Of a stretch of DNA of 64,000 nt, positions 1 to 7,418 are shown in pieces; position 1 is the first letter of the stretch; every line of letters begins with the position of its first letter. Source of the stretch: an uncultured Cetobacterium sp. GTDB lineage: Bacteria > Fusobacteriota > Fusobacteriia > Fusobacteriales > Fusobacteriaceae. Below the pieces are notes generated by a model. That model saw nothing but the letters and a program-made list of their open reading frames with translations, did no database searches and was not told where the DNA came from. The stretch is taken from positions 39,795 through 103,794 of the forward strand of contig NZ_CAMTIK010000008.1 in assembly GCF_947072685.1 (NCBI RefSeq), given 5' to 3'. The translations under genes and the position numbers were made by a program.

Positions 1-224
1 AGTCCAATACACATAATCAGTGCAAGATTGGAAAAAACAACTTCACCAGAAGCAGACATAACCTGTAAAATTCCTTGTAAAATAGGAATATTTAAAAAAG
101 GATAAGCTTTAACAGTGTTAGCATTGGAAAGAGCTCCACCAATTCCTAAAAGTAGTCCTGCCGCAGGTAAAATTGCGATAGGTAACATAAAAGATTTTCC
201 AATCTTTTGTAAATGTTTAAACAT
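1..224 (-). CDS. PTS permease EIIC domain, N-terminal part (glucose/maltose-type superfamily), cut by the window edge
   Basis: The reverse strand reads open from an ATG at 222-224 to the window edge, giving 74 residues. A strong GGAGGTT ribosome site lies at 225-231. The protein starts MFKHLQKIGKSFMLPIAILP and continues with AAGLLLGIGGAL. This is the typical first amphipathic helix and membrane segment of EIIC domains of the glucose/N-acetylglucosamine/alpha-glucoside superfamily, which import and phosphorylate sugars. It is closely similar in plan to the ptsG-like protein at 14233-15711. Its neighbour is an RpiR-type regulator transcribed in the same direction, an arrangement known for maltose and alpha-glucoside PTS loci in Fusobacterium. 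The substrate is not determinable because the specificity-bearing part and the IIB domain lie outside the window. Confidence 0.8.
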   Translation of the reverse strand, partial: MFKHLQKIGKSFMLPIAILPAAGLLLGIGGALSNANTVKAYPFLNIPILQGILQVMSASGEVVFSNLALIMCIG

Positions 225-244
225 TGTAACCTCCCAAATCATCT

Positions 245-291
245 AAGAAAATTATTTTCTTTAACCTTGATTTCAAGAAAATAATTTTCTT
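245..291. promoter_or_regulatory. Pair of 17-bp palindromes, candidate operators of the RpiR regulator
   Basis: Two near-identical palindromes lie just upstream of the PTS gene: AAGAAAATTATTTTCTT at 245-261 and AAGAAAATAATTTTCTT at 275-291. Each has two perfect 8-base arms around one central base, and the central base differs (T or A). The centres are 30 bp apart, about three helical turns. They lie between a possible reverse-strand -10 (TATAAA, 296-301) and the PTS start codon, where a repressor would block transcription. Assigning them to the adjacent RpiR protein is inference from position. Confidence 0.6.
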
Positions 292-335
292 ATATTTTAT
301 AGTATGAATATATCACATATAAAACTAAATTACAA

Positions 336-360
336 CAAAAAAACAGCAATTAAGCTGTTA
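336..360 (-). terminator. Intrinsic terminator after the rpiR-type gene
   Basis: Read on the reverse strand, AACAGC and GCTGTT pair around a 6-base TTAATT loop (342-359), followed by a run of T. The stem begins at the stop codon of the regulator, so it probably separates that gene from the PTS gene downstream. Confidence 0.6.
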
Positions 361-1158
361 TTTTAAAATTGCATCTATTGTAAGTTGCATTTTTCTATTT
401 AATGTGACGTCTTCTAAAAGTATTGTAGAAATTAAATCGAATAGATACATAGTCGAAAATTGGGTATTTATAAAATTTGTTTTATTTATAAAATCAGAAC
501 TACAAATAGAAATTATCTCATTTGCATATCTACTGATACTACTTTTAGGAAAGCTAGTTACCGCAATAGTTCTAGCTCTATTTTGATAACATATTCTAAG
601 TGCATTTACAACCTCTTTTGTTTCACCAGAGATAGAGATTCCAATGACTAAGTCCTCTGAGGAAACAATGGCACTATTTATAATCATCATATGTGAATCA
701 TTTATAGAAGAGATATTAAAACCCATCCGAAGAAGTCTTTGCATAAACTCTTGTGCGGTAAGCCCAGAACTACCAACACCATATATATATATTTTTTTAG
801 CTTCTTTAATATCTTTTACAATTTTTGAGATAAGTTTTTTATCTAAAAGTTCATTAGATTTTTCAATAACTTCAGAATAGTAGTTATAAACTGCGGAAAA
901 AAGGGAGTCATTTTCTTTTTTAGAATCTAAATTTTTATTTTTAGAGTTCAATTTCATTTTCATATCAACAAAGCTTTCACAGTTAATTTTTTTAGAGAAT
1001 CTGGTGAGTGTAGAAGAGGATGTCCCTATAGCTTTTGCTAATTCTGTTATAGAAATGTTATTAATACTATTTTTAAAACTGAGAATATAGTCTGCGATAA
1101 TTTTTTCCTTGAGAGAGAAAGTGCTGTATTTTTGCTTTATTTCATATAAAACGTCCAA
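358..1158 (-). CDS. RpiR-family transcriptional regulator (HTH + SIS)
   Basis: The protein has 266 residues, usual for the family. Residues 1-75 form an N-terminal HTH_6 domain with the helix-turn-helix around ITELAKAIGTSSSTLTRFSK. Residues about 109-240 form a SIS sugar-phosphate-binding domain, with GVGSSG at 127-132 and SISGET at 175-180. RpiR proteins sense phosphosugars and control sugar uptake genes. The start is TTG, chosen because AGGAGG sits 8 bases upstream (reverse strand, 1167-1172). The gene precedes the PTS permease in the same direction, separated by a terminator and the two palindromes, so it most likely regulates that permease. Whether it represses or activates, and the effector, cannot be read from sequence. 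Confidence 0.88.
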   Translation of the reverse strand: MDVLYEIKQKYSTFSLKEKIIADYILSFKNSINNISITELAKAIGTSSSTLTRFSKKINCESFVDMKMKLNSKNKNLDSKKENDSLFSAVYNYYSEVIEKSNELLDKKLISKIVKDIKEAKKIYIYGVGSSGLTAQEFMQRLLRMGFNISSINDSHMMIINSAIVSSEDLVIGISISGETKEVVNALRICYQNRARTIAVTSFPKSSISRYANEIISICSSDFINKTNFINTQFSTMYLFDLISTILLEDVTLNRKMQLTIDAILK

Positions 1159-1233
1159 AAGTAGTTCCTCCTATAATATTTTGGTTATTTAATACTATAA
1201 CATAAATATTTTCAAAAAAAAATAAGTATTTCA

Positions 1234-1242
1234 TGTTATAAT
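1234..1242 (+). promoter_or_regulatory. Extended -10 promoter of the WYL regulator gene
   Basis: TGTTATAAT carries a TG dinucleotide one base upstream of a perfect TATAAT. No good -35 is visible at 17 bp. The start codon follows about 32 bp downstream. Confidence 0.55.
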
Positions 1243-1273
1243 AGGCAATATCAAATTCTATTGGAGTTAAAAT

Positions 1274-2116
1274 ATGGAAAAGAAGATAAGAGTGACCTTA
1301 CCGAAAAGAATATTAGAAATAATAGAGTGTGACATCGAGGAGTTTGGTTTGAAAAAAAATACTTTATTAAATTATATATATGAAGAATTAGGAAATGTAT
1401 ATGATATAAAAAATTGTAAATCAAACTATAAAGGAGAAACTGAGATCATCCAATTTAATCTAAATAAAAAAAATAAAGTAAATTATTATAATTTTTTAGA
1501 GGAAAAAAAAGTGCAGAATGAGTCAGAATTTTTTCGTGAGATTTTAATTGAATATGCAGAGAGAGGTAAGAAAAATAGAGAGTTATTTTTATATAAAGAT
1601 ACAGTGGAACGTTTACAAATAGCAATAAAAGAGAGAAGAATCAGTAAACTATTATTTAAAGATGGAAATGAAATAGAGGTAGAACCGTATTATTTAGGGA
1701 GTTCTAAACTAGAGTTAGCAAACTATATATTCTGCTATAATTTGAAAGATGGGGTATGGAAAAATTATAAATTGAAATATATTAAATCGATCTATTTAAA
1801 AAATGAAAATTTTAAAGTTAGAGACAAAGTATTTGTAGATAGTATAAAAAAGGATTTTGATCCATTTCTCTCAAAAGGAAAAGTTGTGAAAGTTAAATTA
1901 ACCACTAATGGAGAGAGATTATTTAAAGAGCTGATGATCAATAGACCCAGAATTTTGAATAGGGAAGATGGAGTTTATTTTTTGGAGTGTTCGGAAGAGA
2001 AAGCTAAAAGATATTTTAGTTTTTTTTTGGATGAGGTTGAAATATTAGAGCCGAAAATTCTTAGAGAATGGTTTAAAGAAAAGTATGAAAAAGCTATTTT
2101 GAAATATAAAAGTTAA
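1274..2116 (+). CDS. RHH-WYL domain transcriptional regulator
   Basis: The protein has 280 residues. The N-terminus (IRVTLPKRILEIIECDIEEF and following) resembles a ribbon-helix-helix DNA-binding fold, which often pairs with WYL. From about residue 112 a WYL-like ligand-sensing domain follows (RRISKLLFKDG, EVEPYYLG, then WKNYKLKYIKSIYL), and a C-terminal WCX-like segment ends the protein. WYL proteins bind nucleotides or other ligands and control stress, defence and metabolic genes. The ribosome site TTGGAG precedes the ATG. The gene stands alone, divergent from the rpiR-type gene and convergent with the MATE gene, so its target is not evident; self-regulation is the default guess. The fold assignment is by motif reading. 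Confidence 0.7.
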   Translation: MEKKIRVTLPKRILEIIECDIEEFGLKKNTLLNYIYEELGNVYDIKNCKSNYKGETEIIQFNLNKKNKVNYYNFLEEKKVQNESEFFREILIEYAERGKKNRELFLYKDTVERLQIAIKERRISKLLFKDGNEIEVEPYYLGSSKLELANYIFCYNLKDGVWKNYKLKYIKSIYLKNENFKVRDKVFVDSIKKDFDPFLSKGKVVKVKLTTNGERLFKELMINRPRILNREDGVYFLECSEEKAKRYFSFFLDEVEILEPKILREWFKEKYEKAILKYKS

Positions 2117-2159
2117 AATAAATGAGGAGGTTATTAATTTAAAAACCTCCTCATTTATT
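2117..2159. terminator. Bidirectional terminator between the WYL and MATE genes
   Basis: A perfect 15-base stem (arms 2118-2132 and 2144-2158, core GAGGAGGTT/AACCTCCTC) with an 11-base loop is flanked by A and T runs. It lies between two convergent stop codons. Confidence 0.85.
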
Positions 2160-2164
2160 TTTAT

Positions 2165-3508
2165 TTACACCTCAATATATCTCCATTTACCCTGTTTAAA
2201 TCTGTAAAAACAAGCAAAGCCTCTAAAAGTTAAATCAACAATCATAACCATCCAAGCACCATTTAAACCGAAATTTAAGATATAAAGTAAAAGATATGTA
2301 AGAGGTATTCTAATAAGAAACATTCCGATAGCTGTAATCCATAAGACTGATCTTGTATCCCCAGCACCTCTTAGAGCACCTCCTAAAACCATTGAAACAG
2401 CTAGAATAGGTTGTGCAACGGAGACAATTCTAAGGGCAGAACTTGCCATAGGAACAATGCTTTGATCACTTGTAAAAAGAGAGATTACAAACTTAGGAAA
2501 AATCATAAATATGAACCCAAATGCGGTCATGATAATCATAGCTAAAAAAGTGTTTAAATAACCTGCTTTTCGAGCGTTAAGATACTGATTAGCTCCTAGA
2601 TGTTGCCCAACAAGAGCGGTTCCAGCTACTGAAAAACCAAGTCCAAGATTAAAAGAAAATGATTCGGCAGTTAACGCAATTTTATGAGCTGCATATTGAA
2701 GAGTTCCTAGATTGATAACCATCGCTTCAAATATGAGCATACCAATTCTAAAAATAGATTGTTCCCCCGCAGAAGGAAGACCAACTTTAAGAAGTCTTTT
2801 ACAAATGTTTTTATTTATTTTAAAATCTTTTTTAGTCAATGAAATGCAATAATTTTTTTTATATATTATTAAGAATGAAAAAATAACAGTCACCACTGCC
2901 CGAGAGATGGTAGTAGCTATACCAGCCCCTAAAATTCCAAGATTTAAAACAAATATAAAAATATAGTTTAAAAAAATATTTAAAAAAATACTAATTGTAT
3001 TGTTTATCATAGGAATTTTAGCTTTACTGATAGATCTGAATCCATATGAAAATATGATGTTAAAACAAAGAAAAGGGATTCCTAAAGAAACAACTTTTAG
3101 ATATTTTAAAGCATCGGTGATAGGTTGGTTTTTACTTATTAGTCCTAGTATATTTTCTCCGAAAAATATAAAAAGAAAAGTAACAATTAAGGAAGCGGGT
3201 ATACCTAAAATTAAACTTTGACTCATTCCTTCACGAGCTTCTTCATAATTTTTAGATCCGAATGCACGACTAACCATTGCGGTAGTTCCTACACTTATAG
3301 CAAAAAAAATAGGAATAACAGTTAAGACAGGAGCTGTTCCAAGTCCTACTGATGCAATAGCTTCAGGACCTAATCTTCCAACCATGATAAGGTCAAAAAA
3401 TCCTAGAAGTGTTTGAACGAACATATCCACAATAGTGGGTAATGCAATTGTAAAAATCGAAAAAATTTCGGTTTTGTTTTCTCTCCATAAAGAGTGAAGT
3501 TGTTTCAA
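2165..3508 (-). CDS. MATE-family multidrug efflux transporter
   Basis: The protein has 447 residues, standard for MATE exporters, with about 12 hydrophobic segments in two similar halves. Family features include the N-terminal LPTIVDMFVQTLLGFFDLIMVGRLG with the helix 1 pattern and SVGLGTAPVLTVIPIFFAISVGTTAMVSRAFG. These inner-membrane antiporters export drugs or metabolites using Na+ or H+ gradients. The start is TTG, supported by GGAGGG (reverse strand, 3515-3520) 6 bases upstream. It follows the thiamine ABC operon by 49 bp. A TATAAT-like box in that gap suggests its own promoter. Substrate and coupling ion cannot be told. Confidence 0.9.
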   Translation of the reverse strand: MKQLHSLWRENKTEIFSIFTIALPTIVDMFVQTLLGFFDLIMVGRLGPEAIASVGLGTAPVLTVIPIFFAISVGTTAMVSRAFGSKNYEEAREGMSQSLILGIPASLIVTFLFIFFGENILGLISKNQPITDALKYLKVVSLGIPFLCFNIIFSYGFRSISKAKIPMINNTISIFLNIFLNYIFIFVLNLGILGAGIATTISRAVVTVIFSFLIIYKKNYCISLTKKDFKINKNICKRLLKVGLPSAGEQSIFRIGMLIFEAMVINLGTLQYAAHKIALTAESFSFNLGLGFSVAGTALVGQHLGANQYLNARKAGYLNTFLAMIIMTAFGFIFMIFPKFVISLFTSDQSIVPMASSALRIVSVAQPILAVSMVLGGALRGAGDTRSVLWITAIGMFLIRIPLTYLLLYILNFGLNGAWMVMIVDLTFRGFACFYRFKQGKWRYIEV

Positions 3509-3557
3509 AATAATCCCTCCAAATATAGTATCTAAGGGGTATTATATAGTAAAAAAA

Positions 3558-4535
3558 TTAAAATTGATATATGAAATTTTTAGCAGGTATTTTTTTCGAA
3601 ATAATTTGATTCTCGAATAACCAATTGATATTATTTTCCCAAATCTCTTCTTTTTGATTTAGAAAAGAAGAAGTATTGTTTTCCATTAATGGAAGAAGGA
3701 TGGTCAGACTTTGTTTTTCTACATTTTCAGTGAGAGGAAACTGCTCACTTGCTTGTTTAGAAAGCAAAATATCAATTGATTTTTGAGGATTATTTTTAAC
3801 ATCTTGAAAACCTTTTTTTAAAATATTGACAACTTTTTGATATGTAGCCGTTTTCTCTTTTAAAAGTTCCTCATTAGCAACCAAAATAAGTTCATATGAC
3901 TGTGGAATACCAAACTCTTCAATTAAAAAATAATTTATATCAATACCCTTATCTTTCATAACAGGGATTTCATGATTTAGCATTCCACCAATAGTGAAGT
4001 CAACTTGGTCAGTAATCATAGATGTTAGAAGTTCAAACCCTACATCAATTACTTCTAAACTATTGGGAGATACCCCTTTATGTTTCATCATAGTATTTAA
4101 ATATACATCTGATAAAAGTCCACCACTGCTTCCAGCACGTTTATTCGTAAAGTCTTTTGGACTAGTTATATTTTTTTCTTTTAAAGAGATAACTGTATTA
4201 ACACTTTGTTGCAAAATAGCACCAAAAGATTGAATAGGAATATTTTCGTTTGTTTTAGCAATGATAACAGTATTTAAATAAGAGATACCTATATCAGCTT
4301 TTTTGGCAGCCGGTAATACAAGTGAATCCGAAGGTGATGAAGGATAGAGTATTTTCAAATCTATTCCTTCATCGTTGAAATATCCATTTGCTAGAGCTGT
4401 GTATATAAATGTGTGGACAGCATTAGGATACCAATCTAAAACAATAGATACCTCTTCTAATTGTTTTTTCTTTTGAGAATTGCAGCTAGTAAATAAAAAC
4501 AAAATAAAAGCAATTATTAATTTTTTTTTGATCAT
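3558..4535 (-). CDS. ABC transporter substrate-binding lipoprotein for a thiamine pyrimidine precursor (ThiY-like, NMT1/THI5 family)
   Basis: The protein has 325 residues. It begins with a lipoprotein signal (KKKLIIAFILFLFTSC, lipobox Cys about residue 18). It then shows NMT1/THI5-type features: SIVLDWYPNAVHTFIYTALA near the mature start, GYFNDEGIDLKILYP, and a later GSSGGLLSDVY loop. Members bind pyrimidine precursors such as formylaminopyrimidine or HMP and deliver them to a permease. The ATG overlaps the permease stop by four bases (ATGA), showing translational coupling. It is the last gene of the riboswitch-controlled tenA-ATPase-permease-binding protein operon, which is the main support for the thiamine role. 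A different aromatic or sulfonate substrate is possible but less likely in this context. Confidence 0.85.
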   Translation of the reverse strand: MIKKKLIIAFILFLFTSCNSQKKKQLEEVSIVLDWYPNAVHTFIYTALANGYFNDEGIDLKILYPSSPSDSLVLPAAKKADIGISYLNTVIIAKTNENIPIQSFGAILQQSVNTVISLKEKNITSPKDFTNKRAGSSGGLLSDVYLNTMMKHKGVSPNSLEVIDVGFELLTSMITDQVDFTIGGMLNHEIPVMKDKGIDINYFLIEEFGIPQSYELILVANEELLKEKTATYQKVVNILKKGFQDVKNNPQKSIDILLSKQASEQFPLTENVEKQSLTILLPLMENNTSSFLNQKEEIWENNINWLFENQIISKKIPAKNFIYQF

Positions 4536-5278
4536 TTATTCCTCCAATGTAAAGTTTTATATTCAATTAAAGATATTATTTGAACTAGTAAAATTGCTAG
4601 TGAAGATATAATTACAATAGGAGCAAAAACTCCAGCTCCATCTAGTTGAGACATCATTCTTTTGCTGAAATATCCAAGTCCAGAAGTAGCTCCAAGCCAT
4701 TCCCCAATAGAAGCTCCAATTAAAGTTAGTGGGACACTCATTTTTAAAGCTGAGAAAAAACTAAAGCTGGAGGCTGGTATTTTTAATTTTAAAAAAATAT
4801 CTAAATTTGAAGCCTCTAAACTTTTTAAAAAATTGACCTGATCTTTTGGAATTTTTTTGAAGCTATTATATATTGTTATTGAAACAGGAAAAAAAGTTAT
4901 TAGAACAGAAACAATAACTTTACTCCAAATAGAGTAACCAAACCAAAGGATAAAAACTGGTGCTAATGCTGTTATTGGGATGGTTTGTGTAGTAATAATA
5001 ATAGGGTAAAGAGCCTTTTCAATGGTTTCACTCAAGTCCATTAAAATTGCTAAAGTAATACCTAATACCATTGAAATAACAATGGAAATGAAAGCTATCT
5101 TTAAAGTGGATGGTAAGTGCGTTAAAAAAAGCGAGTTTTTTAACACCCATATTTTTTTTAAAATAGAAGTTGGGCAAGGCAAAATAAAGGGTTTTGAAAT
5201 ATACCTACCTAAAAGTTCCCAAAATATAAAAAATAGCGTGACAGACAAAAAGCAGGGAGAAAATTTTAAATTTTTCAT
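4532..5278 (-). CDS. ABC transporter permease, thiamine-precursor uptake (ThiX-like, SsuC/TauC family)
   Basis: The protein has 248 residues and about six membrane segments. The family EAA-type loop appears near ITIYNSFKKIPKDQVNFLKSLEAS, followed by KLKIPASSFSFFSALKMSVPLTLIGASIGEW, typical of BPD_transp_1 permeases of the nitrate/sulfonate/thiamine-precursor class. It forms the inner-membrane channel for the neighbouring binding protein and ATPase. Both ends overlap neighbours by ATGA (5275-5278 and 4532-4535), so the three ABC genes are translated as a unit. The thiamine assignment rests on the TPP riboswitch and tenA upstream. Confidence 0.87.
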   Translation of the reverse strand: MKNLKFSPCFLSVTLFFIFWELLGRYISKPFILPCPTSILKKIWVLKNSLFLTHLPSTLKIAFISIVISMVLGITLAILMDLSETIEKALYPIIITTQTIPITALAPVFILWFGYSIWSKVIVSVLITFFPVSITIYNSFKKIPKDQVNFLKSLEASNLDIFLKLKIPASSFSFFSALKMSVPLTLIGASIGEWLGATSGLGYFSKRMMSQLDGAGVFAPIVIISSLAILLVQIISLIEYKTLHWRNK

Positions 5279-5988
5279 AAAGAATCACACTTTATAACAC
5301 TTAAAATTTCTTTTTTTATTTCCGATAGTTTAATGGCATCATAATTTTTAGATATTTTAAATTCGATAAACCCGGTGAGTGGTTTATTTTTGCAAACTAA
5401 AATTTTATCTGAAAGGAATAAAGCCTCATCGATATCATGAGTTATAAAAAGCATACTTTTATTAAAAAGATTTATTTTATCAAGAAGCCATTTCTGTAAA
5501 TCCTCTCTAGTGATGGCATCTAAAGCTGAAAAAGGTTCGTCTAGAAGTAATATTTCCGCGTCTGTCAGAAGAGTTCTTATAAAAGAAACTCGCTGTCTCA
5601 TTCCGCCGGAAAGAGTTTGTGGATAGCTATAAGCGTAGCTATCCAGTTGAAATTGTTTTAAATAGTTTAGTGCTAATTTTTTACCTTGAATTAGATCACT
5701 ATTTTTTATTTCTAGGGGAAGAAGTATATTCTCAAGAATTGTTCTCCAAGGAAAAAGAATATCTTTTTGTGGCATATAAGCTTTAGAGCTAGAAAAGATT
5801 TCACCGCTGTATTCATTTTCAATACCTGCTAAGATTTTAATGAGTGTGGACTTACCACAGCCACTTGCTCCAACAATTGAGATGAGCTCATTTTTATTTA
5901 GCTCGAGGGAAAGATTTTCAATGATTGAATTATGAGAATTTTTATTTTTATAGCTAAATGTGAGGTTTTTAATGTTAAGTATGCTCAT
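5275..5988 (-). CDS. ABC transporter ATP-binding protein, thiamine-precursor uptake (ThiZ-like)
   Basis: The protein has 237 residues from the chosen ATG at 5986-5988 (MSILNIKNLTF). It shows Walker A GASGCGKST, Q-loop AYMPQKDILFPW, signature LSGGMRQR, Walker B ILLLDEPF and switch histidine FITHD. It energises the adjacent permease. A longer frame opens 14 codons upstream, but that stretch lies inside tenA. The shorter start is preferred because AAGGAG (reverse strand, about 5996-6001) is properly spaced and the family begins here. The tenA stop is one base upstream, so the genes are coupled. Confidence 0.9.
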   Translation of the reverse strand: MSILNIKNLTFSYKNKNSHNSIIENLSLELNKNELISIVGASGCGKSTLIKILAGIENEYSGEIFSSSKAYMPQKDILFPWRTILENILLPLEIKNSDLIQGKKLALNYLKQFQLDSYAYSYPQTLSGGMRQRVSFIRTLLTDAEILLLDEPFSALDAITREDLQKWLLDKINLFNKSMLFITHDIDEALFLSDKILVCKNKPLTGFIEFKISKNYDAIKLSEIKKEILSVIKCDSL

Positions 5989-5989
5989 A

Positions 5990-6643
5990 CTATACTCCTT
6001 TGTAAGACATATCCCAGAATTTAAGCTCATAGATACTACAGGTTCTAAAAATATTTAGGAGATGAGCCTTGTCTTCTTTGCTAAGATGTTTAGTATGTTT
6101 TTCCACAAGCTCTAAATTCCAATTGTTTAAAGAGTTATATCTATCAGACGAATATGTTTTTATCCATTCTCCATAGAAATCATGCCCACATCCATAGATT
6201 TTTTTAAGTTTGTCTCCAATCATCTTATAACTCCACATACATGAAAGTGCAGCGACCGCAATTTCTTTGATATCTCCGGAATGAGAAACAGCTAACATAT
6301 AACTTGTATACGAAGTATTATCAAGAGTGGGTTTGTGGTTTGAAATATCCTCGTCGGTTATATTGAGTTTTTTCATATAAACTTTATGTATTCCCATTTC
6401 TGAGTTTAGTATTCCATCTGTCAAATCTGCGAATTGTTTCATATCAGACTCAGATTTACTTTTAATAACTCCTAAAGCAAAGAGTTTTGCATATTCTAAA
6501 AGGTAAAGATAATCTTGAATTATATAAAATTTGAATTTTTCTTTACTTAAAGTTCCTTTTCCTATTCCGTCAACAAAAGGGTGTGTGTAATAACTGTTCC
6601 AAACATCAACTGCATTAAGGTAAAGTTCTTGTGTAAATTGCAT
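5990..6643 (-). CDS. tenA: TenA aminopyrimidine aminohydrolase / thiaminase II
   Basis: The protein has 217 residues. It shows the TenA all-helical fold with HPFVDGIGKGTLSKEKFKFY and IIQDYLYL near the start and the catalytic cysteine in ALSCMWSYKMIG, which counts to Cys135 as in the Bacillus enzyme. TenA hydrolyses aminomethyl-pyrimidine breakdown products of thiamine to HMP and can also cleave thiamine. It is the first gene after the TPP riboswitch and leads an ABC importer operon, which indicates salvage of pyrimidine precursors. No HMP kinase or thiazole gene lies in the window. Confidence 0.92.
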   Translation of the reverse strand: MQFTQELYLNAVDVWNSYYTHPFVDGIGKGTLSKEKFKFYIIQDYLYLLEYAKLFALGVIKSKSESDMKQFADLTDGILNSEMGIHKVYMKKLNITDEDISNHKPTLDNTSYTSYMLAVSHSGDIKEIAVAALSCMWSYKMIGDKLKKIYGCGHDFYGEWIKTYSSDRYNSLNNWNLELVEKHTKHLSKEDKAHLLNIFRTCSIYELKFWDMSYKGV

Positions 6644-6660
6644 AATTCCTCCTATGTATT

Positions 6661-6709
6661 AAAAAATTTATAAATAAAAAAGCTATTTTCTTAAAATAAG
6701 AAAATAGCT
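6661..6709 (-). terminator. Riboswitch-controlled terminator in the tenA leader
   Basis: On the reverse strand a 13-base perfect stem (arms 6681-6693 and 6697-6709, AGCTATTTTCTTA and its complement) is followed by a T-rich run. It lies between the TPP aptamer and tenA, where TPP binding would favour termination. Confidence 0.8.
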
Positions 6710-6744
6710 AATATATACACAAAAATAATATAAGTGTAGATATG

Positions 6745-6823
6745 AACTACTTCCCTACGCTAGTATTAACTAGATCAGGTTCTAAGGGTAAAATCTCAGC
6801 CCGATATGGGCACCCCTAGTAGT
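6745..6823 (-). promoter_or_regulatory. TPP riboswitch (THI element)
   Basis: The reverse strand shows the conserved aptamer in order: AGGGGTGCC, CTGAGA, ACCCTT, GAACCTGATC, TAGTTAATACTAGCG and TAGGGAAGT. These are diagnostic of the thiamine pyrophosphate riboswitch. It precedes a strong hairpin with a T tract and then tenA, consistent with control by transcription termination when TPP is plentiful. The aptamer starts 20 bases after the ssb stop; its own promoter was not identified with confidence. Confidence 0.96.
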
Positions 6824-6842
6824 TTAGTTTAGTTTTTAATAA

Positions 6843-7268
6843 TTAAAATGGGAATTCATCTTCATCAAAAGATGATGATGATCCAAAGTCTCCTTGAGGA
6901 GGCTCAGCTGCTTTAGGAGCAGCATATGATGGTGTAGGAGCCGAGAATTCAGAAGAGTTATCTCCGCCTCTAGACTCAATAAACTCCATAGTGTCAACAA
7001 CAACATCGTAAGAAGTTCTTTTTTCACCATTAACCTCATATCTATTCATTTGAAGTTTACCATTGATGGCAACTTTTTTTCCTTTTCTTAAGTATTCTCC
7101 TATAAGCTCAGCAGTTTTTCCAAAAGCAACACAGTTTATAAAATCAGCTTCTCCTTTAGAAAAAGGTCTATCAACAGCTAAACTAAATTTAGAGTATGCT
7201 TTACCACTTTGACCAAACTTAAGTTCAGGATCTCTAGTTAAACGTCCTATTAAAACAACTAGGTTCAT
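6843..7268 (-). CDS. ssb: Single-stranded DNA-binding protein
   Basis: The protein has 141 residues. The OB-fold begins MNLVVLIGRLTRDPEL and includes FSLAVDRPF, DFINCVAFGKTAELIGEYL and KGKKVAINGKLQ. A low-complexity linker follows, and the acidic tip DEDEFPF is the conserved C-terminal tail that recruits repair and replication proteins. It coats single-stranded DNA during replication, recombination and repair. GGAGGTAA lies upstream of the ATG. It is divergent from polA. No terminator was seen between ssb and the riboswitch, so read-through into the thiamine operon is possible. Confidence 0.97.
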   Translation of the reverse strand: MNLVVLIGRLTRDPELKFGQSGKAYSKFSLAVDRPFSKGEADFINCVAFGKTAELIGEYLRKGKKVAINGKLQMNRYEVNGEKRTSYDVVVDTMEFIESRGGDNSSEFSAPTPSYAAPKAAEPPQGDFGSSSSFDEDEFPF

Positions 7269-7304
7269 AATTACCTCCTATAAATTTAAATAAATAACGC
7301 CTAA

Positions 7305-7313
7305 ATTATAACA
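7305..7313 (-). promoter_or_regulatory. Extended -10 promoter of ssb
   Basis: The reverse strand reads TGTTATAAT, a perfect -10 with the TGn extension, about 37 bp upstream of the ssb start. Confidence 0.55.
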
Positions 7314-7355
7314 GAAAATATAAGAAATTAATATTGTTTTATTAAATAATTTTTT

Positions 7356-7382
7356 TTGAAAATCTAGAGTATATGGTATAAT
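7356..7382 (+). promoter_or_regulatory. polA promoter
   Basis: TTGAAA (7356-7361) is followed after 15 bp by TATAAT (7377-7382), which is preceded by TGG, so the short spacer is compensated by an extended -10. It lies 36 bp before the polA ATG. Confidence 0.65.
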
Positions 7383-7418
7383 GAAACGAAGAATGAAAAA
7401 ATCTAGAGAGGAGAAAAA

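Noticed and set aside
6836..7039. Leucine-rich frame inside ssb on the same strand
   Set aside because: It is an alternative frame of ssb, low-complexity, without a ribosome site.
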